NCBI GenBank assembly: GCA_000467935.1
Contig: KI259809.1
Coordinates: 53,556-117,555, forward strand
Source of the DNA: Peptostreptococcaceae bacterium oral taxon 113 str. W5053
GTDB taxonomy: Bacteria > Bacillota > Clostridia > Tissierellales > Peptoniphilaceae
Length of the DNA: 64,000 bases
Reading direction: 5' to 3'
Both the position numbers and the translations under genes were made by a program. The notes beneath the pieces are model-generated. The model was given only the letters and a program-made list of their open reading frames with translations, was not told the origin of the DNA and made no database searches. Below, in pieces: positions 1 through 8,290 of the stretch; position 1 is the stretch's first letter, and each line of letters opens with the position of its first letter.

Positions 1-21
1 CAAATCCAGTCTCCTCCACCA
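1..21 (+). tRNA. tRNA-Tyr, 3' end only (partial)
   Basis: The first 21 bases look like the T-loop remainder, 3' T-stem, 3' acceptor strand CTCCTCC, discriminator A and encoded CCA of a tRNA. The implied acceptor 5' strand GGAGGAG with discriminator A is typical of clostridial tRNA-Tyr. The anticodon lies outside the window, so the identity is an inference. Confidence 0.5.
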
Positions 22-28
22 TTCTTTT

Positions 29-57
29 TTGACAAAGTGTGATAAGAAGTTTATAAT
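29..57 (+). promoter_or_regulatory. Sigma-A promoter of the tRNA Gly-Cys-Arg operon
   Basis: A perfect -35 TTGACA (29-34), a 17-base spacer and a perfect -10 TATAAT (52-57) lie just downstream of the partial tRNA. Transcription would begin near 64-65, about 13 bases before tRNA-Gly. This strong promoter fits a stable RNA operon. Confidence 0.85.
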
Positions 58-77
58 ATTAAATGTAAGTTTTCTAT

Positions 78-152
78 GCGGAAGTGGCTCAGTGGTAGAG
101 CATCGCCTTGCCAAGGCGAGGGTCGCGAGTTCGAATCTCGTCTTCCGCTCCA
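78..152 (+). tRNA. tRNA-Gly (anticodon GCC)
   Basis: A full cloverleaf is visible. The acceptor GCGGAAG pairs with CTTCCGC, the D-arm follows, the anticodon loop TTGCCAA carries GCC, and the T-arm has GTTCGAATC. The CCA end is encoded (150-152). It is the first gene of a three-tRNA operon. Confidence 0.97.
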
Positions 153-177
153 TTTTTTCTTATAAGTTATTTAGTGA

Positions 178-251
178 GGCGACATAGCCAAGTGGTAAGG
201 CACAGGTCTGCAACACCTTTATCACCGGTTCAAATCCGGTTGTCGCCTCCA
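178..251 (+). tRNA. tRNA-Cys (anticodon GCA)
   Basis: The acceptor GGCGACA pairs with TGTCGCC. The anticodon loop reads CTGCAAC with anticodon GCA. The T-loop is TTCAAAT, the discriminator is T and CCA is encoded. It lies 25 bases after tRNA-Gly in the same transcript. Confidence 0.97.
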
Positions 252-257
252 TATCTT

Positions 258-334
<77 letters not shown>

Positions 335-364
335 AAGAACCTTATTTTAAGGTTCTTTTTTTGT
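335..364 (+). terminator. Rho-independent terminator of the tRNA operon
   Basis: AAGAACCTT (335-343) pairs perfectly with AAGGTTCTT (349-357) around the loop ATTTT. A run of T follows at once. It ends the Gly-Cys-Arg transcript. Confidence 0.9.
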
Positions 365-382
365 TTCTTGAATTTATAAACT

Positions 383-1203
383 AAGTGCAACTAAAAATGA
401 TTCATAGTTTTCTGATAAAATAGTGTTTGCGAAGACATCTAAAAATCAAGAGGAACTATGAATCATTAGAATCGTTGTACACTAAAAGAACATGAATTGC
501 TTAAATATTATTCAAAGGAAAAAACTATGAGTCCTTCTAAACATCTTATATCGTTTGAGCGAGAAAAGATATACTTATTTTACGCTCAGAACAAAACAAT
601 TACTTTCATTGCCCGAGAAATTGGTCGCCATAAATCTACGGGATCTCGTGAATTAGATCGAAATACAAGCATTTAAGGTTATTCTCATAACATTGCTCAA
701 GAAATCTATTTTCTTAGACATAATCTCTGCAATCCTAAACTGAACTCTCCGAACCCACTACATTTGAATATGTAAGAAAGTAGAGAAACACACGCCTTTA
801 GGAGATTGGAAAGCGGATAAGGGGAATTGGCAAACAAAAAGGGGCTTGTCTTGAAACCTTGGTAGACCGTAAGAGTTGATTTCTATTTAATCGAAAAGCA
901 GCAAGAAAAGATTCGATCTTTGTAAGAGATAAGACAATTTTATGTCTTCAAATTCAACTATACTACTTCATCATCCCTGATCGAGGGAAGGAGTTTTCGA
1001 AGTATGATGAAATATCTTGGCTGTGGATAAGGTTAGGTTTTATTTCCCGTTACCTCATCATCCTTGACAAAGGGACACGAATGAAAACACAAATGGACTT
1101 TTACGGGAAAATTTTCCTAAGAGCATCGATTCGGATCATGTGAGTAAGAAATATATACAAAGTAAAGTAGATGAGAGGTTTATTATTCAATAATGTTGCA
1201 CTT
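383..1203 (+). mobile_element. Decayed IS30-family insertion sequence
   Basis: The 9-base sequence AAGTGCAAC (383-391) recurs inverted as GTTGCACTT (1195-1203), marking likely ends about 820 bases apart. A full IS30 element is about 1 kb. Between them are scattered fragments of an IS30 transposase: an N-terminal HTH peptide, then GDW, TLVDRKS and GKEF-like pieces in shifting frames. Near the left end is a perfect 13-base inverted repeat, ATGATTCATAGTT (397-409) against its complement (454-466). No intact transposase remains, so the element is dead. Confidence 0.8.
527..1140 (+). pseudogene. IS30-family transposase, broken
   Basis: The fragment from 527 begins MSPSKHLISFEREKI and continues IAREIGRHKSTGSREL, the helix-turn-helix that IS30 transposases use to bind their terminal repeats. 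A TAA at 674-676 stops it after 49 residues. The same frame continues as YSHNIAQEIYFLRHNLC, another IS30 match. Downstream, GDW (about 808) and LVDRKS (about 860) and then DRGKEFSKYDEIS (about 980) recall the catalytic DDE region, but frameshifts and stops separate them. It cannot encode an active enzyme. Confidence 0.8.
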
Positions 1204-1340
1204 GACTCGATAATTCAAGTTTAAGAAATAAAAGGTTGAAATTTCAATGAAAATGAAAACATCTTAACTTGCTAATTGATAAGACATATTGTTGGTATTA
1301 TAGTATAATAAATGTATTATTAAAAAGGGAGTCGGTATTC

Positions 1341-2072
1341 GTGATACAAGAAGCTAAAAACAGTATGACTTTACAAAAAGGTTTGGAATATAGATTTTTA
1401 TATCATGACGATCCTACTTCAATACATTTGTTATTGGATTTATTGGAAAATGATATGAAAATAAAAAGATTAAAGCCAAAATATATGTGTATGAAGAGCT
1501 TAAAAAGGTCTTTGGGCAGAATTTTTGCACATCGAGAAGATAAACACGAAATGGCGTCTGCAATATATAAGTCGATAAATAATGATATTAATCGCTTAGA
1601 ATTGGCGATATATTTAGAAAGTTATGCTTTTGGTTATAAAGATTTACAATGGGTTAATATGTTAGAAGCGGCAGCAATTAAGAGTATACCGATTGAGGAA
1701 TTATATAATCGGAATGTCTTATTTCATACGAATATAAATAATGAGGCTATGGTTGTTAAAAATAGATTATTGGTTTATTTAGATGCAGATAAAGAAAAAG
1801 GGAAGCGTATTAAAAAAATTGCGTATACCTATTGTGAACGAGTAATTAAAGATAAAATTTTTGCTTTAAACAATACAGTCGATAGACAATTAGCTTTTGA
1901 TTTAAATCAATCGATAATAAAAATCAAAGAAGAAGACTCGTATATTTCAAGACAAGAATTAGGGAAAATATATGGACGTATATATATGTCTTGTATTAAA
2001 AGCATGTATCGAATCTACAAAGAAGCATATTGGTTTGGCATTAATGATAAAGTCATCAGTAGATATTCATGA
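1341..2072 (+). CDS. Hypothetical protein, 243 residues, family unknown
   Basis: I do not recognise this protein. The frame is open upstream to a TTG at 1269, but the GTG at 1341 has a good ribosome binding site (AAGGGAG, 1325-1331) nine bases before it, so I start there. No signal peptide or membrane segment is seen. The sequence looks helical and rich in Lys, Arg, Glu, Tyr and Ile, with an unusual run of basic-aromatic segments such as RIYMSCIKSMYRIYKEAYWFG near the C-terminus. Codon use resembles its neighbours. It stands alone between the IS remnant and ruvC, closed by its own terminator. A weak -10 (TATAAT, about 1305) lies upstream. Confidence 0.7.
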   Translation: MIQEAKNSMTLQKGLEYRFLYHDDPTSIHLLLDLLENDMKIKRLKPKYMCMKSLKRSLGRIFAHREDKHEMASAIYKSINNDINRLELAIYLESYAFGYKDLQWVNMLEAAAIKSIPIEELYNRNVLFHTNINNEAMVVKNRLLVYLDADKEKGKRIKKIAYTYCERVIKDKIFALNNTVDRQLAFDLNQSIIKIKEEDSYISRQELGKIYGRIYMSCIKSMYRIYKEAYWFGINDKVISRYS

Positions 2073-2085
2073 TTCAATTCATTCA

Positions 2086-2119
2086 ATCTTTCTCTATCGT
2101 TTAGAGAGAGATTTTTTTT
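2086..2119 (+). terminator. Terminator between the hypothetical gene and ruvC
   Basis: An 11-base-pair stem with one G-U pair (2086-2096 with 2102-2112) and a five-base loop is followed by eight T. The T-run ends directly at the ruvC ribosome binding site AGGAGG (2120-2125), so read-through would also feed ruvC. Confidence 0.85.
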
Positions 2120-2131
2120 AGGAGGTTTACA

Positions 2132-2626
2132 TTGATTATACTTGGCTTAGATCCGGGATTGGCTATCATAGGATATGGGATTTTATATGCAACGGGGAAC
2201 TCATTCAGAGTATTATCTTACGGTATTATTGAAACTTATAAAGAGCAGAGGTTGACAGAACGTCTTCAATTAATATATGAAGGAATGACTCAATTAATTG
2301 AAAAATATTCTCCGGATGAAATGGCTATTGAGGAATTATTTTTTAATAAAAATGCAAAAACAGCGATAACGGTTGGACAGGCAAGAGGTGTTGAAATATT
2401 GGCAGCCGTTCATCATCAAATACCTGTTTATGAATACACTCCTTTACAGGCTAAACAAGCAGTGGTAGGATATGGAAGAGCAGAAAAGATTCAAATTCAA
2501 GAAAGTGTAAAATTGTTATTGAATTTAAAAGAAATTCCAAAACCGGATGATGCTGCAGATGCATTGGCAATTGCGTTATGTCACGGATTTAGTTTGCGTT
2601 TTAAAGATCAGTTCTTGATGAAATAG
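2132..2626 (+). CDS. ruvC: Crossover junction endodeoxyribonuclease RuvC
   Basis: RuvC cuts Holliday junctions symmetrically during recombination and works with the RuvAB motor. The N-terminus MIILGLDPG carries the catalytic Asp7. AIEELFF gives Glu67, and DDAADALAIA near 139-148 gives Asp140 and Asp143, so the acidic tetrad is complete. At 164 residues it is of normal length. The start is TTG, chosen because AGGAGG lies six bases upstream and the family begins here. It heads a ruvC-ruvA-ruvB-queA-tgt operon with very short spacing. Confidence 0.97.
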   Translation: MIILGLDPGLAIIGYGILYATGNSFRVLSYGIIETYKEQRLTERLQLIYEGMTQLIEKYSPDEMAIEELFFNKNAKTAITVGQARGVEILAAVHHQIPVYEYTPLQAKQAVVGYGRAEKIQIQESVKLLLNLKEIPKPDDAADALAIALCHGFSLRFKDQFLMK

Positions 2627-2637
2627 GAGGAACTTAA

Positions 2638-3225
2638 TTGTTTGAGTTTATTATTGGTGAGATAAGGAAAATCAATGAAGATTACGTAATTTTAGAAAAT
2701 CATGGTATGGGATATAAGATTTTTACAACGGAAAAAGCAGTAGAAGTCGTAAAACTTTATGAAGAATATACTTTTTATATTTCTATGCAAATTAGAGAAA
2801 ATGAAGTATATTTGTATGGATTTTTAGATGAAAATGAACTATATCTTTTTAATTTACTGATAACGGTATCCGGAGTCGGTCCGAAAAGCGGCTTAAGTTT
2901 ACTGTCTGTAATGAATATTTATCAAATTAAGCAAGCGGTGTTAATGAATGATTCAAATTCTTTATCGAAAGCTAACGGAATTGGGAAAAAAACTGCAGGC
3001 AGGATTATTTTGGAGTTACAAGATAAAATTATAAATATGGATGACGATTTAATTATAGGAACTCAAAAAGAATTATCAGTGTCCGAAAATATGCTGTTAG
3101 CGATTGATGCATTGCAAAATTTAGGATTTATGAGAAGAGATATTGAAAAAGTTTTAATGAATGTCAATGTGAATGCCATGGAAATTGAAGAAATTATAAA
3201 ATTGTGTTTAAAGAAATTGTCCTAG
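2638..3225 (+). CDS. ruvA: Holliday junction DNA helicase subunit RuvA
   Basis: RuvA is the tetrameric junction-binding platform that loads RuvB on Holliday junctions. The N-terminal OB-fold covers about residues 1-62. Two helix-hairpin-helix motifs follow, VSGVGPKSG (78-86) and ANGIGKKTAGRI (112-123). The C-terminal third is the RuvB-contacting domain. Length 195 is normal. It starts at TTG, preceded by AGGAGG, 11 bases after ruvC, and is followed 12 bases later by ruvB. Confidence 0.96.
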   Translation: MFEFIIGEIRKINEDYVILENHGMGYKIFTTEKAVEVVKLYEEYTFYISMQIRENEVYLYGFLDENELYLFNLLITVSGVGPKSGLSLLSVMNIYQIKQAVLMNDSNSLSKANGIGKKTAGRIILELQDKIINMDDDLIIGTQKELSVSENMLLAIDALQNLGFMRRDIEKVLMNVNVNAMEIEEIIKLCLKKLS

Positions 3226-3237
3226 GAGGTGTAAAGT

Positions 3238-4257
3238 ATGCCTGTTATTGAAAATCGCATTATGGAAACCGTTGTATGTGGAGAAGATTATGAAAACGAA
3301 GCAAGTTTAAGACCGAAATGGATGAAAGAATATATTGGACAAGATTCTGTTAAGGACAAATTAAATATTTTTATTCAAGCGGCAATTAATCGAAAAGAGG
3401 CTTTAGATCATGTACTTTTATATGGACCTCCCGGATTGGGAAAGACTACTTTGGCAAATATTATAGCCAATGAAATGGGCGTTAATATTCGCATAACTTC
3501 AGGTCCTGCAATTGAAAGACCAAGTGATTTAGCCAGTATTTTAACCAATTTATCTAAAGATGATGTTCTGTTTATTGATGAAATTCATCGAATCAGTCGT
3601 ACTGTTGAAGAGATACTTTATCCTGCAATGGAAGATTATGCGTTAGATATTATTATTGGGAAAGGTCCTAGTGCGCGAAGTGTAAGGATTGATCTTGAAC
3701 GTTTTACCTTAATTGGAGCAACGACTAGGACTGGATTGTTAACATCTCCCTTAAGAGATCGTTTTGGAGTTATGCTCAACTTAGATTTATATGGAGATGA
3801 AGATTTACAACAAATTATTATGAGATCTGCAGATATTCTTAAGGTGAAAATGGAAAAAAATGGAGCTTTGGAGATAGCTAGAAGGTCTAGGGGAACACCA
3901 AGAATTGCAAATAGACTTTTAAAACGTATTCGAGATTATGCTCAAGTAAAAGAAGATGGATTAATTGATGCAGATGTAGCTCGTAGGGGGCTTGAAATCT
4001 TAGATATTGATTCTTTAGGTTTAGATGCCGTTGATCGTAAAATTTTACTTACTATGATTGATTATTTTAACGGAGGTCCGGTTGGTGTAGATACAATAGC
4101 TTCTTCAACCGGAGAAGATCGCTTGACCATTGAAGACGTTTATGAGCCTTATTTATTGCAAATCGGATTTATTGCTCGAACGCCAAGAGGAAGAATTATC
4201 ACGCCGAAAGCATATAAACATTTTGGTAAAAAACAAGCTAAAGGAGAATCATATTGA
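3238..4257 (+). CDS. ruvB: Holliday junction branch migration ATPase RuvB
   Basis: RuvB is the hexameric AAA+ motor that drives branch migration. The Walker A motif GPPGLGKT is at 63-70 and Walker B LFIDEIHR at 111-118. The sensor-type stretch GATTRTGLLTSPLRDRFG follows. The C-terminal winged helix ends in the conserved TPRGRIITPKAY. Length 339 is standard. AGGAGGTG precedes the ATG. Its stop overlaps the queA start by four bases, indicating translational coupling. Confidence 0.97.
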   Translation: MPVIENRIMETVVCGEDYENEASLRPKWMKEYIGQDSVKDKLNIFIQAAINRKEALDHVLLYGPPGLGKTTLANIIANEMGVNIRITSGPAIERPSDLASILTNLSKDDVLFIDEIHRISRTVEEILYPAMEDYALDIIIGKGPSARSVRIDLERFTLIGATTRTGLLTSPLRDRFGVMLNLDLYGDEDLQQIIMRSADILKVKMEKNGALEIARRSRGTPRIANRLLKRIRDYAQVKEDGLIDADVARRGLEILDIDSLGLDAVDRKILLTMIDYFNGGPVGVDTIASSTGEDRLTIEDVYEPYLLQIGFIARTPRGRIITPKAYKHFGKKQAKGESY

Positions 4258-5303
4258 GGACAGAAGATTTTGATTATAAACTGAATACCGAATTGATAGC
4301 GCAAACTCCATTAAAAAATAGAGCTGAATCCAAATTATTAGTTTTCAATCCAAATAAAAACATTATAAAACACAGCCATTTTTATGAATTATCCGAGTTT
4401 CTTCATGAAGGTGATGTCTTGGTATTAAATGATACAAAAGTTTTGCCCGCAAGACTTTTTGGGAATCGGGTAGGAAAAGAAGAAAAAATTGAAGTGTTAT
4501 TACTAAAAAAGCGAAATCTAAATGATTGGGAGTGTTTAGTAAGACCTGGAAAAAAAATGCGAATCGCAACAAAAATTGAATTTGGTTCGGGAAGATTGAT
4601 GGGGGAAGTACTTGAAATTTTGGAAGATGGAACCCGAGTGATTCACTTCGATTATGAAGGTGTTTTTGAAGAAGGTTTAGATGAACTGGGTGAGATGCCA
4701 TTGCCTCCATATATAAAAGAAAAATTAGAGGAAAAGCATAGATATCAGACTGTTTATGCTCGAGCAGACGGTTCAGCTGCAGCACCAACAGCAGGTTTAC
4801 ATTTCACACGGAATTTAATTGAAAAATTAAAAGGAAAAGGTATTGAATTTGCTACTCTGACTCTTCATGTAGGCTTAGGTACCTTTCGACCGGTTAAAGT
4901 AAAAGATGTAGCCAGTCATCAAATGCATAGCGAATATTATGAATTGGATGAAAAAAATGCAGAGAAACTTTTATTCGCGAAAAAAGAGGGTAGGAGGATT
5001 ATTGCTATTGGGACGACATCCACACGCACTTTAGAAAGCATTGCGAAGTTATATGGGCAAATTCAAGCATCCAGCGGATGGACCGATATTTTTATTTATC
5101 CTGGATTTCAGTTTCAAGTTATTGATGCATTAATTACTAATTTTCATTTGCCAAAGTCCACATTGATGATGCTGGTAAGCGCTTTTGCAGGAAAGAAGGA
5201 AATTTTTCATGCTTATGAAATAGCTCAACAAGAAAAGTATCGATTTTTTAGTTTTGGCGATGCCATGTTTATAGAGGAGGAAAAAAATGGCCATAAATTT
5301 TAA
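4254..5303 (+). CDS. queA: S-adenosylmethionine:tRNA ribosyltransferase-isomerase QueA
   Basis: QueA moves the ribosyl part of S-adenosylmethionine onto preQ1 in tRNA to give epoxyqueuosine. The protein begins RTEDFDYKLNTELIAQTPL and contains VLNDTKVLPARL, APTAGLHFT and TLHVGLGTFRPV, all hallmarks of the family. Length 349 is normal. The start is TTG with AAAGGAG six bases upstream. It overlaps ruvB by four bases and tgt by 17, so queA and tgt, which act on the same tRNA base, are translated together. Confidence 0.97.
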   Translation: MRTEDFDYKLNTELIAQTPLKNRAESKLLVFNPNKNIIKHSHFYELSEFLHEGDVLVLNDTKVLPARLFGNRVGKEEKIEVLLLKKRNLNDWECLVRPGKKMRIATKIEFGSGRLMGEVLEILEDGTRVIHFDYEGVFEEGLDELGEMPLPPYIKEKLEEKHRYQTVYARADGSAAAPTAGLHFTRNLIEKLKGKGIEFATLTLHVGLGTFRPVKVKDVASHQMHSEYYELDEKNAEKLLFAKKEGRRIIAIGTTSTRTLESIAKLYGQIQASSGWTDIFIYPGFQFQVIDALITNFHLPKSTLMMLVSAFAGKKEIFHAYEIAQQEKYRFFSFGDAMFIEEEKNGHKF

Positions 5304-6405
5304 AGTTATACACACGGATTCAAATTGCAAGGCCAGGTTAGGCATATTAGAAACTCCTCACGGAACGATTGAAACGCCGATTTTTATGCCTGTAGGAACA
5401 ATAGCTACGGTAAAGTCCATGACGCCCGAAGAATTAAAAGAATTAAAAGCACAGATTATTTTGTCCAATACCTATCATCTTTATCTAAGACCGGGTTCGG
5501 ATTTAATTCGAAGAGCGGGTGGATTACATCATTTTATGCATTGGGATGGTCCTATATTGACGGACAGCGGAGGGTTTCAAGTTTTCAGTTTAGGTTCTCT
5601 TCGAAAAATAACAGAAGAAGGTGTTGAATTTCGCTCACATATTGATGGAAGCAAGCATTTTTTAAGTCCTGAGAAATCAATTCAAGTACAAGAAGACTTG
5701 GGCTCAGATATCATGATGTGCTTTGATGAATGTGTGCATTACGGTGCAGATTATTTATATACCAAGCAATCCATGGAACGTACTCATCGCTGGGCAAAAC
5801 GGTGTAAAGAGGTTCAAAAATATTCTGATAAGCAAGCTATATTTGGTATTATTCAGGGAGGAATGTATAAAGATTTACGTTATGAAAGTGCTGCGGTTAT
5901 GAGTGAGATGGATTTTCCCGGTTATTCTATTGGTGGGCTAAGTGTAGGTGAACCGAAAAAAGAATTTATAGAGCTTTTAACTCATACGGCATCGTTGATG
6001 CCTAAAGATAAACCGAGATATTTAATGGGAGTGGGAACACCGGATTATCTTTTTGAGTTGGTTGAACAGGGGATGGATATGGCAGATTGTGTTATACCGA
6101 CTCGTTTAGCTCGACATGGTGCTGTTTTTACATCAAAAGGGATGTTAACCGTCCGAAATGGAAAGTATAAAGAGGACTTTTCACCGCTGGATGATGACTG
6201 TGATTGTTATGTATGTCAAAACTATTCTAAAGCATACATTCGACATCTCTTTAATTGCGGAGAAATATTAGGGGCTAGGTTAGCAACCATACACAATATC
6301 TATTTTTTAATTCATTTAATGGAACAAATTAGACAATCCATTAAAGAAAATAGATTTTTGAAATTTAAGAAAGAATTTTATAATAAATTTGGATATATTG
6401 AATAG
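5287..6405 (+). CDS. tgt: tRNA-guanine transglycosylase
   Basis: Tgt swaps the wobble guanine (G34) of GUN-anticodon tRNAs for preQ1, the step before QueA. LTDSGGFQVFSL holds the general catalytic Asp93. PTRLARHGAVFT belongs to the active-site region. The zinc site is visible as CDCYVCQNY followed by a downstream His. Length 372 is normal. Its ribosome binding site GAGGAGGA lies within the end of queA. Confidence 0.97.
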   Translation: MAINFKVIHTDSNCKARLGILETPHGTIETPIFMPVGTIATVKSMTPEELKELKAQIILSNTYHLYLRPGSDLIRRAGGLHHFMHWDGPILTDSGGFQVFSLGSLRKITEEGVEFRSHIDGSKHFLSPEKSIQVQEDLGSDIMMCFDECVHYGADYLYTKQSMERTHRWAKRCKEVQKYSDKQAIFGIIQGGMYKDLRYESAAVMSEMDFPGYSIGGLSVGEPKKEFIELLTHTASLMPKDKPRYLMGVGTPDYLFELVEQGMDMADCVIPTRLARHGAVFTSKGMLTVRNGKYKEDFSPLDDDCDCYVCQNYSKAYIRHLFNCGEILGARLATIHNIYFLIHLMEQIRQSIKENRFLKFKKEFYNKFGYIE

Positions 6406-6417
6406 CTGGTGTATAAT
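6389..6417 (+). promoter_or_regulatory. Candidate promoter for yajC-scfA-scfB
   Basis: TTGGAT (6389-6394), a 17-base spacer and a perfect TATAAT (6412-6417) straddle the tgt stop. It could give yajC and the SCIFF genes transcription independent of the ruv-que operon. Confidence 0.6.
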
Positions 6418-6447
6418 AAGAGCAGAAACTATATAAGGAGGAACAAA

Positions 6448-6735
6448 ATGGATCAATCGATGATGAGTTTGGTGTTGATGGTTGGCATGTTGGCACTTTT
6501 TTATTTTTTGCTTATTCGTCCACAAAAGAAGAGAGAAAAAAAAGTTGCTGAAATGAGAAATTCCCTTAAAGAGGGAGATAAGATTATCACCATCGGAGGA
6601 ATTCATGGGCGTGTGGTAAAAACAGGGGATGATTTTATCACTATTGAAGTGGGTAGCGGATCAAACAAAACCAATATTCAAGTCTCTAAATGGGCAATTG
6701 GATCTAATGTGACTGAGAATCCAGAAGAAGCTTGA
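6448..6735 (+). CDS. yajC: Preprotein translocase subunit YajC
   Basis: YajC is a small membrane protein that associates with the Sec translocase through SecDF. One hydrophobic segment (about residues 5-22) is followed by RPQKKREKK and the family stretch LKEGDKIITIGGIHGRVV. The frame is open upstream to 6409, but AAGGAGG (6435-6441) points to the ATG at 6448, giving 95 residues, the usual size. secD and secF, which normally lie nearby in clostridia, are not in this window. Confidence 0.95.
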   Translation: MDQSMMSLVLMVGMLALFYFLLIRPQKKREKKVAEMRNSLKEGDKIITIGGIHGRVVKTGDDFITIEVGSGSNKTNIQVSKWAIGSNVTENPEEA

Positions 6736-6759
6736 TTTTATTTACAGGAGGAAGTATAA

Positions 6760-6900
6760 ATGGAATTTATTCGTACATTAAAAAAACATAGAGAACAAGA
6801 TTTAACGTCTCATAAAGCTTGTGGAGAGTGTCAAACATCTTGTCAATCTGCTTGCAAGACGTCTTGCACAGTAGGGAATCAGAAGTGTGAAAACAAGTAG
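6760..6900 (+). CDS. scfA: SCIFF ribosomal peptide precursor (six cysteines in forty-five residues)
   Basis: This 46-residue peptide begins MEFIRTLKKHREQDLTSHKA, a typical SCIFF leader. The core has six cysteines at 21, 24, 28, 32, 36 and 43, within CGECQTSCQSACKTSC and the tail. SCIFF peptides are modified by the ScfB radical SAM enzyme, which forms Cys-to-Thr thioether bonds. Thr27, Thr34 and Thr37 lie among the cysteines here. AGGAGG lies about six bases before the ATG. The gene is conserved across Clostridia between yajC and scfB, exactly as here. The mature function is unknown. Confidence 0.96.
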   Translation: MEFIRTLKKHREQDLTSHKACGECQTSCQSACKTSCTVGNQKCENK

Positions 6901-6924
6901 AGTGGTGGATATCCACTCTTTTTT
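6899..6924 (+). terminator. Hairpin with T-tract between scfA and scfB (attenuator-like)
   Basis: AGAGTGG (6899-6905) pairs with CCACTCT (6913-6919), followed by six T. It overlaps the scfA stop codon and sits 13 bases before scfB. Partial termination here would make more precursor mRNA than maturase mRNA; that role is an inference. Confidence 0.7.
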
Positions 6925-6937
6925 CTTGGAGGAATAG

Positions 6938-8290
6938 ATGGAGAGAATTCATAAATTTGAGTGCAACGGGAAAAAGGTTATATTGGACGTATTCGGTGGC
7001 GCGGTACATGTTGTTGATGATTTAGTATATGATATTGTTGACGACATACCAACTATGACGTGTGAAGAAATCGCAAACAAATATTCTAAATATAGTAAAA
7101 AGAATATTATTAAAGCAGCTTCTGAAATAAGGCAATTAATTCAAGATGGTGATTTATTTGTTGATCCTATAGAAGAAAGTCAAATTCATTATAATCCGCA
7201 AAAAATAATTAAGGCAATGTGCTTAAATGTCTCTCATGATTGTGACTTGCGCTGTACCTATTGTTTTGCTTCTCAAGGAGACTTTAAAGGTGAGCGTAAA
7301 GTGATGTCCTTGGAAACCGGAAAAAAAGCATTAGACTTTTTAGTAAAGAATTCAGGAAACCGAAAGAATTTAGAGGTGGATTTTTTTGGCGGTGAACCAT
7401 TATTAAATTTCGAAGTGGTTAAATCTTTAGTTTTTTATGGAATGGAGCTAAATGAACAGTATGGGAAAAACATTCGATTTACTTTAACCACCAATGGAAT
7501 GGGATTAAATGAAGAGAGAATTGATTTTATCAATCAATATATGAAGAACGTGGTTTTAAGTTTAGATGGTAGAAAGAAAATTAATGATATGATGCGTCCT
7601 ACAAGAAATCAAAGGGGAAGTTATGATATTATTATTCCCAAATTTAAACAACTGATAAAACAACGTGGAGATAAGGAATATTATATCCGAGGAACTTTTA
7701 CCGCAAATAATTTAGACTTTGGGCAAGACATTAAGCATTTCTATGATTTAGGATTTAAAAATGTTTCTATGGAACCGGTGGTGACGGATCCGAAAGAATC
7801 TTATGCATTATTGCCGGAGCATTTGAGTCGAGTGTTAAAGGAATATGAAGATTTTGCTCAAGAGTATATTTCAATTAAGAAACAGGATAAAGATTTTTTG
7901 TTTTTTCACTATTTAATTGATTTAAACGGAGGTCCTTGTTTAGCAAAAAGATCCGTTGGATGTGGGGCAGGGGTTGAATATATATGTGTAACACCCCAAG
8001 AGGAAATTTATCCATGTCATCAATTTGTAGGAGAAAAAGATTTTATTATTGGAAGTCTTGACAAAGGAATTACGAAGACGGGTTTAGTTGAAGAGTTCCG
8101 AATGGCCAATGTTTTTCATAAAAAGGATTGTAAAGAATGCTGGGCGAAGTTTTATTGCAGTGGAGGATGTCATGCCAATGCATATTATAATAATGGGAGT
8201 ATTTTAAAGCCATATCAATTAGGTTGTGAAATGGAGAAAAAAAGAATTGAATGTGCCATCTCTATTTTGGCATCTTTGGAGGAAGAGTAA
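6938..8290 (+). CDS. scfB: SCIFF maturase, radical SAM/SPASM protein
   Basis: ScfB is the thioether-forming radical SAM enzyme for the SCIFF peptide. The N-terminal 90 residues resemble a peptide-recognition winged helix. The radical SAM cluster motif is CDLRCTYC (Cys102, Cys106, Cys109), followed by FFGGEPLLN. The C-terminal SPASM domain carries many cysteines: CGAG, PCHQF, CKECWAKFYCSGGCHAN and a final GCE, enough for two auxiliary iron-sulfur clusters. Length 450 matches the family. GGAGG precedes the ATG. Its stop overlaps recJ by one base. Confidence 0.96.
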   Translation: MERIHKFECNGKKVILDVFGGAVHVVDDLVYDIVDDIPTMTCEEIANKYSKYSKKNIIKAASEIRQLIQDGDLFVDPIEESQIHYNPQKIIKAMCLNVSHDCDLRCTYCFASQGDFKGERKVMSLETGKKALDFLVKNSGNRKNLEVDFFGGEPLLNFEVVKSLVFYGMELNEQYGKNIRFTLTTNGMGLNEERIDFINQYMKNVVLSLDGRKKINDMMRPTRNQRGSYDIIIPKFKQLIKQRGDKEYYIRGTFTANNLDFGQDIKHFYDLGFKNVSMEPVVTDPKESYALLPEHLSRVLKEYEDFAQEYISIKKQDKDFLFFHYLIDLNGGPCLAKRSVGCGAGVEYICVTPQEEIYPCHQFVGEKDFIIGSLDKGITKTGLVEEFRMANVFHKKDCKECWAKFYCSGGCHANAYYNNGSILKPYQLGCEMEKKRIECAISILASLEEE

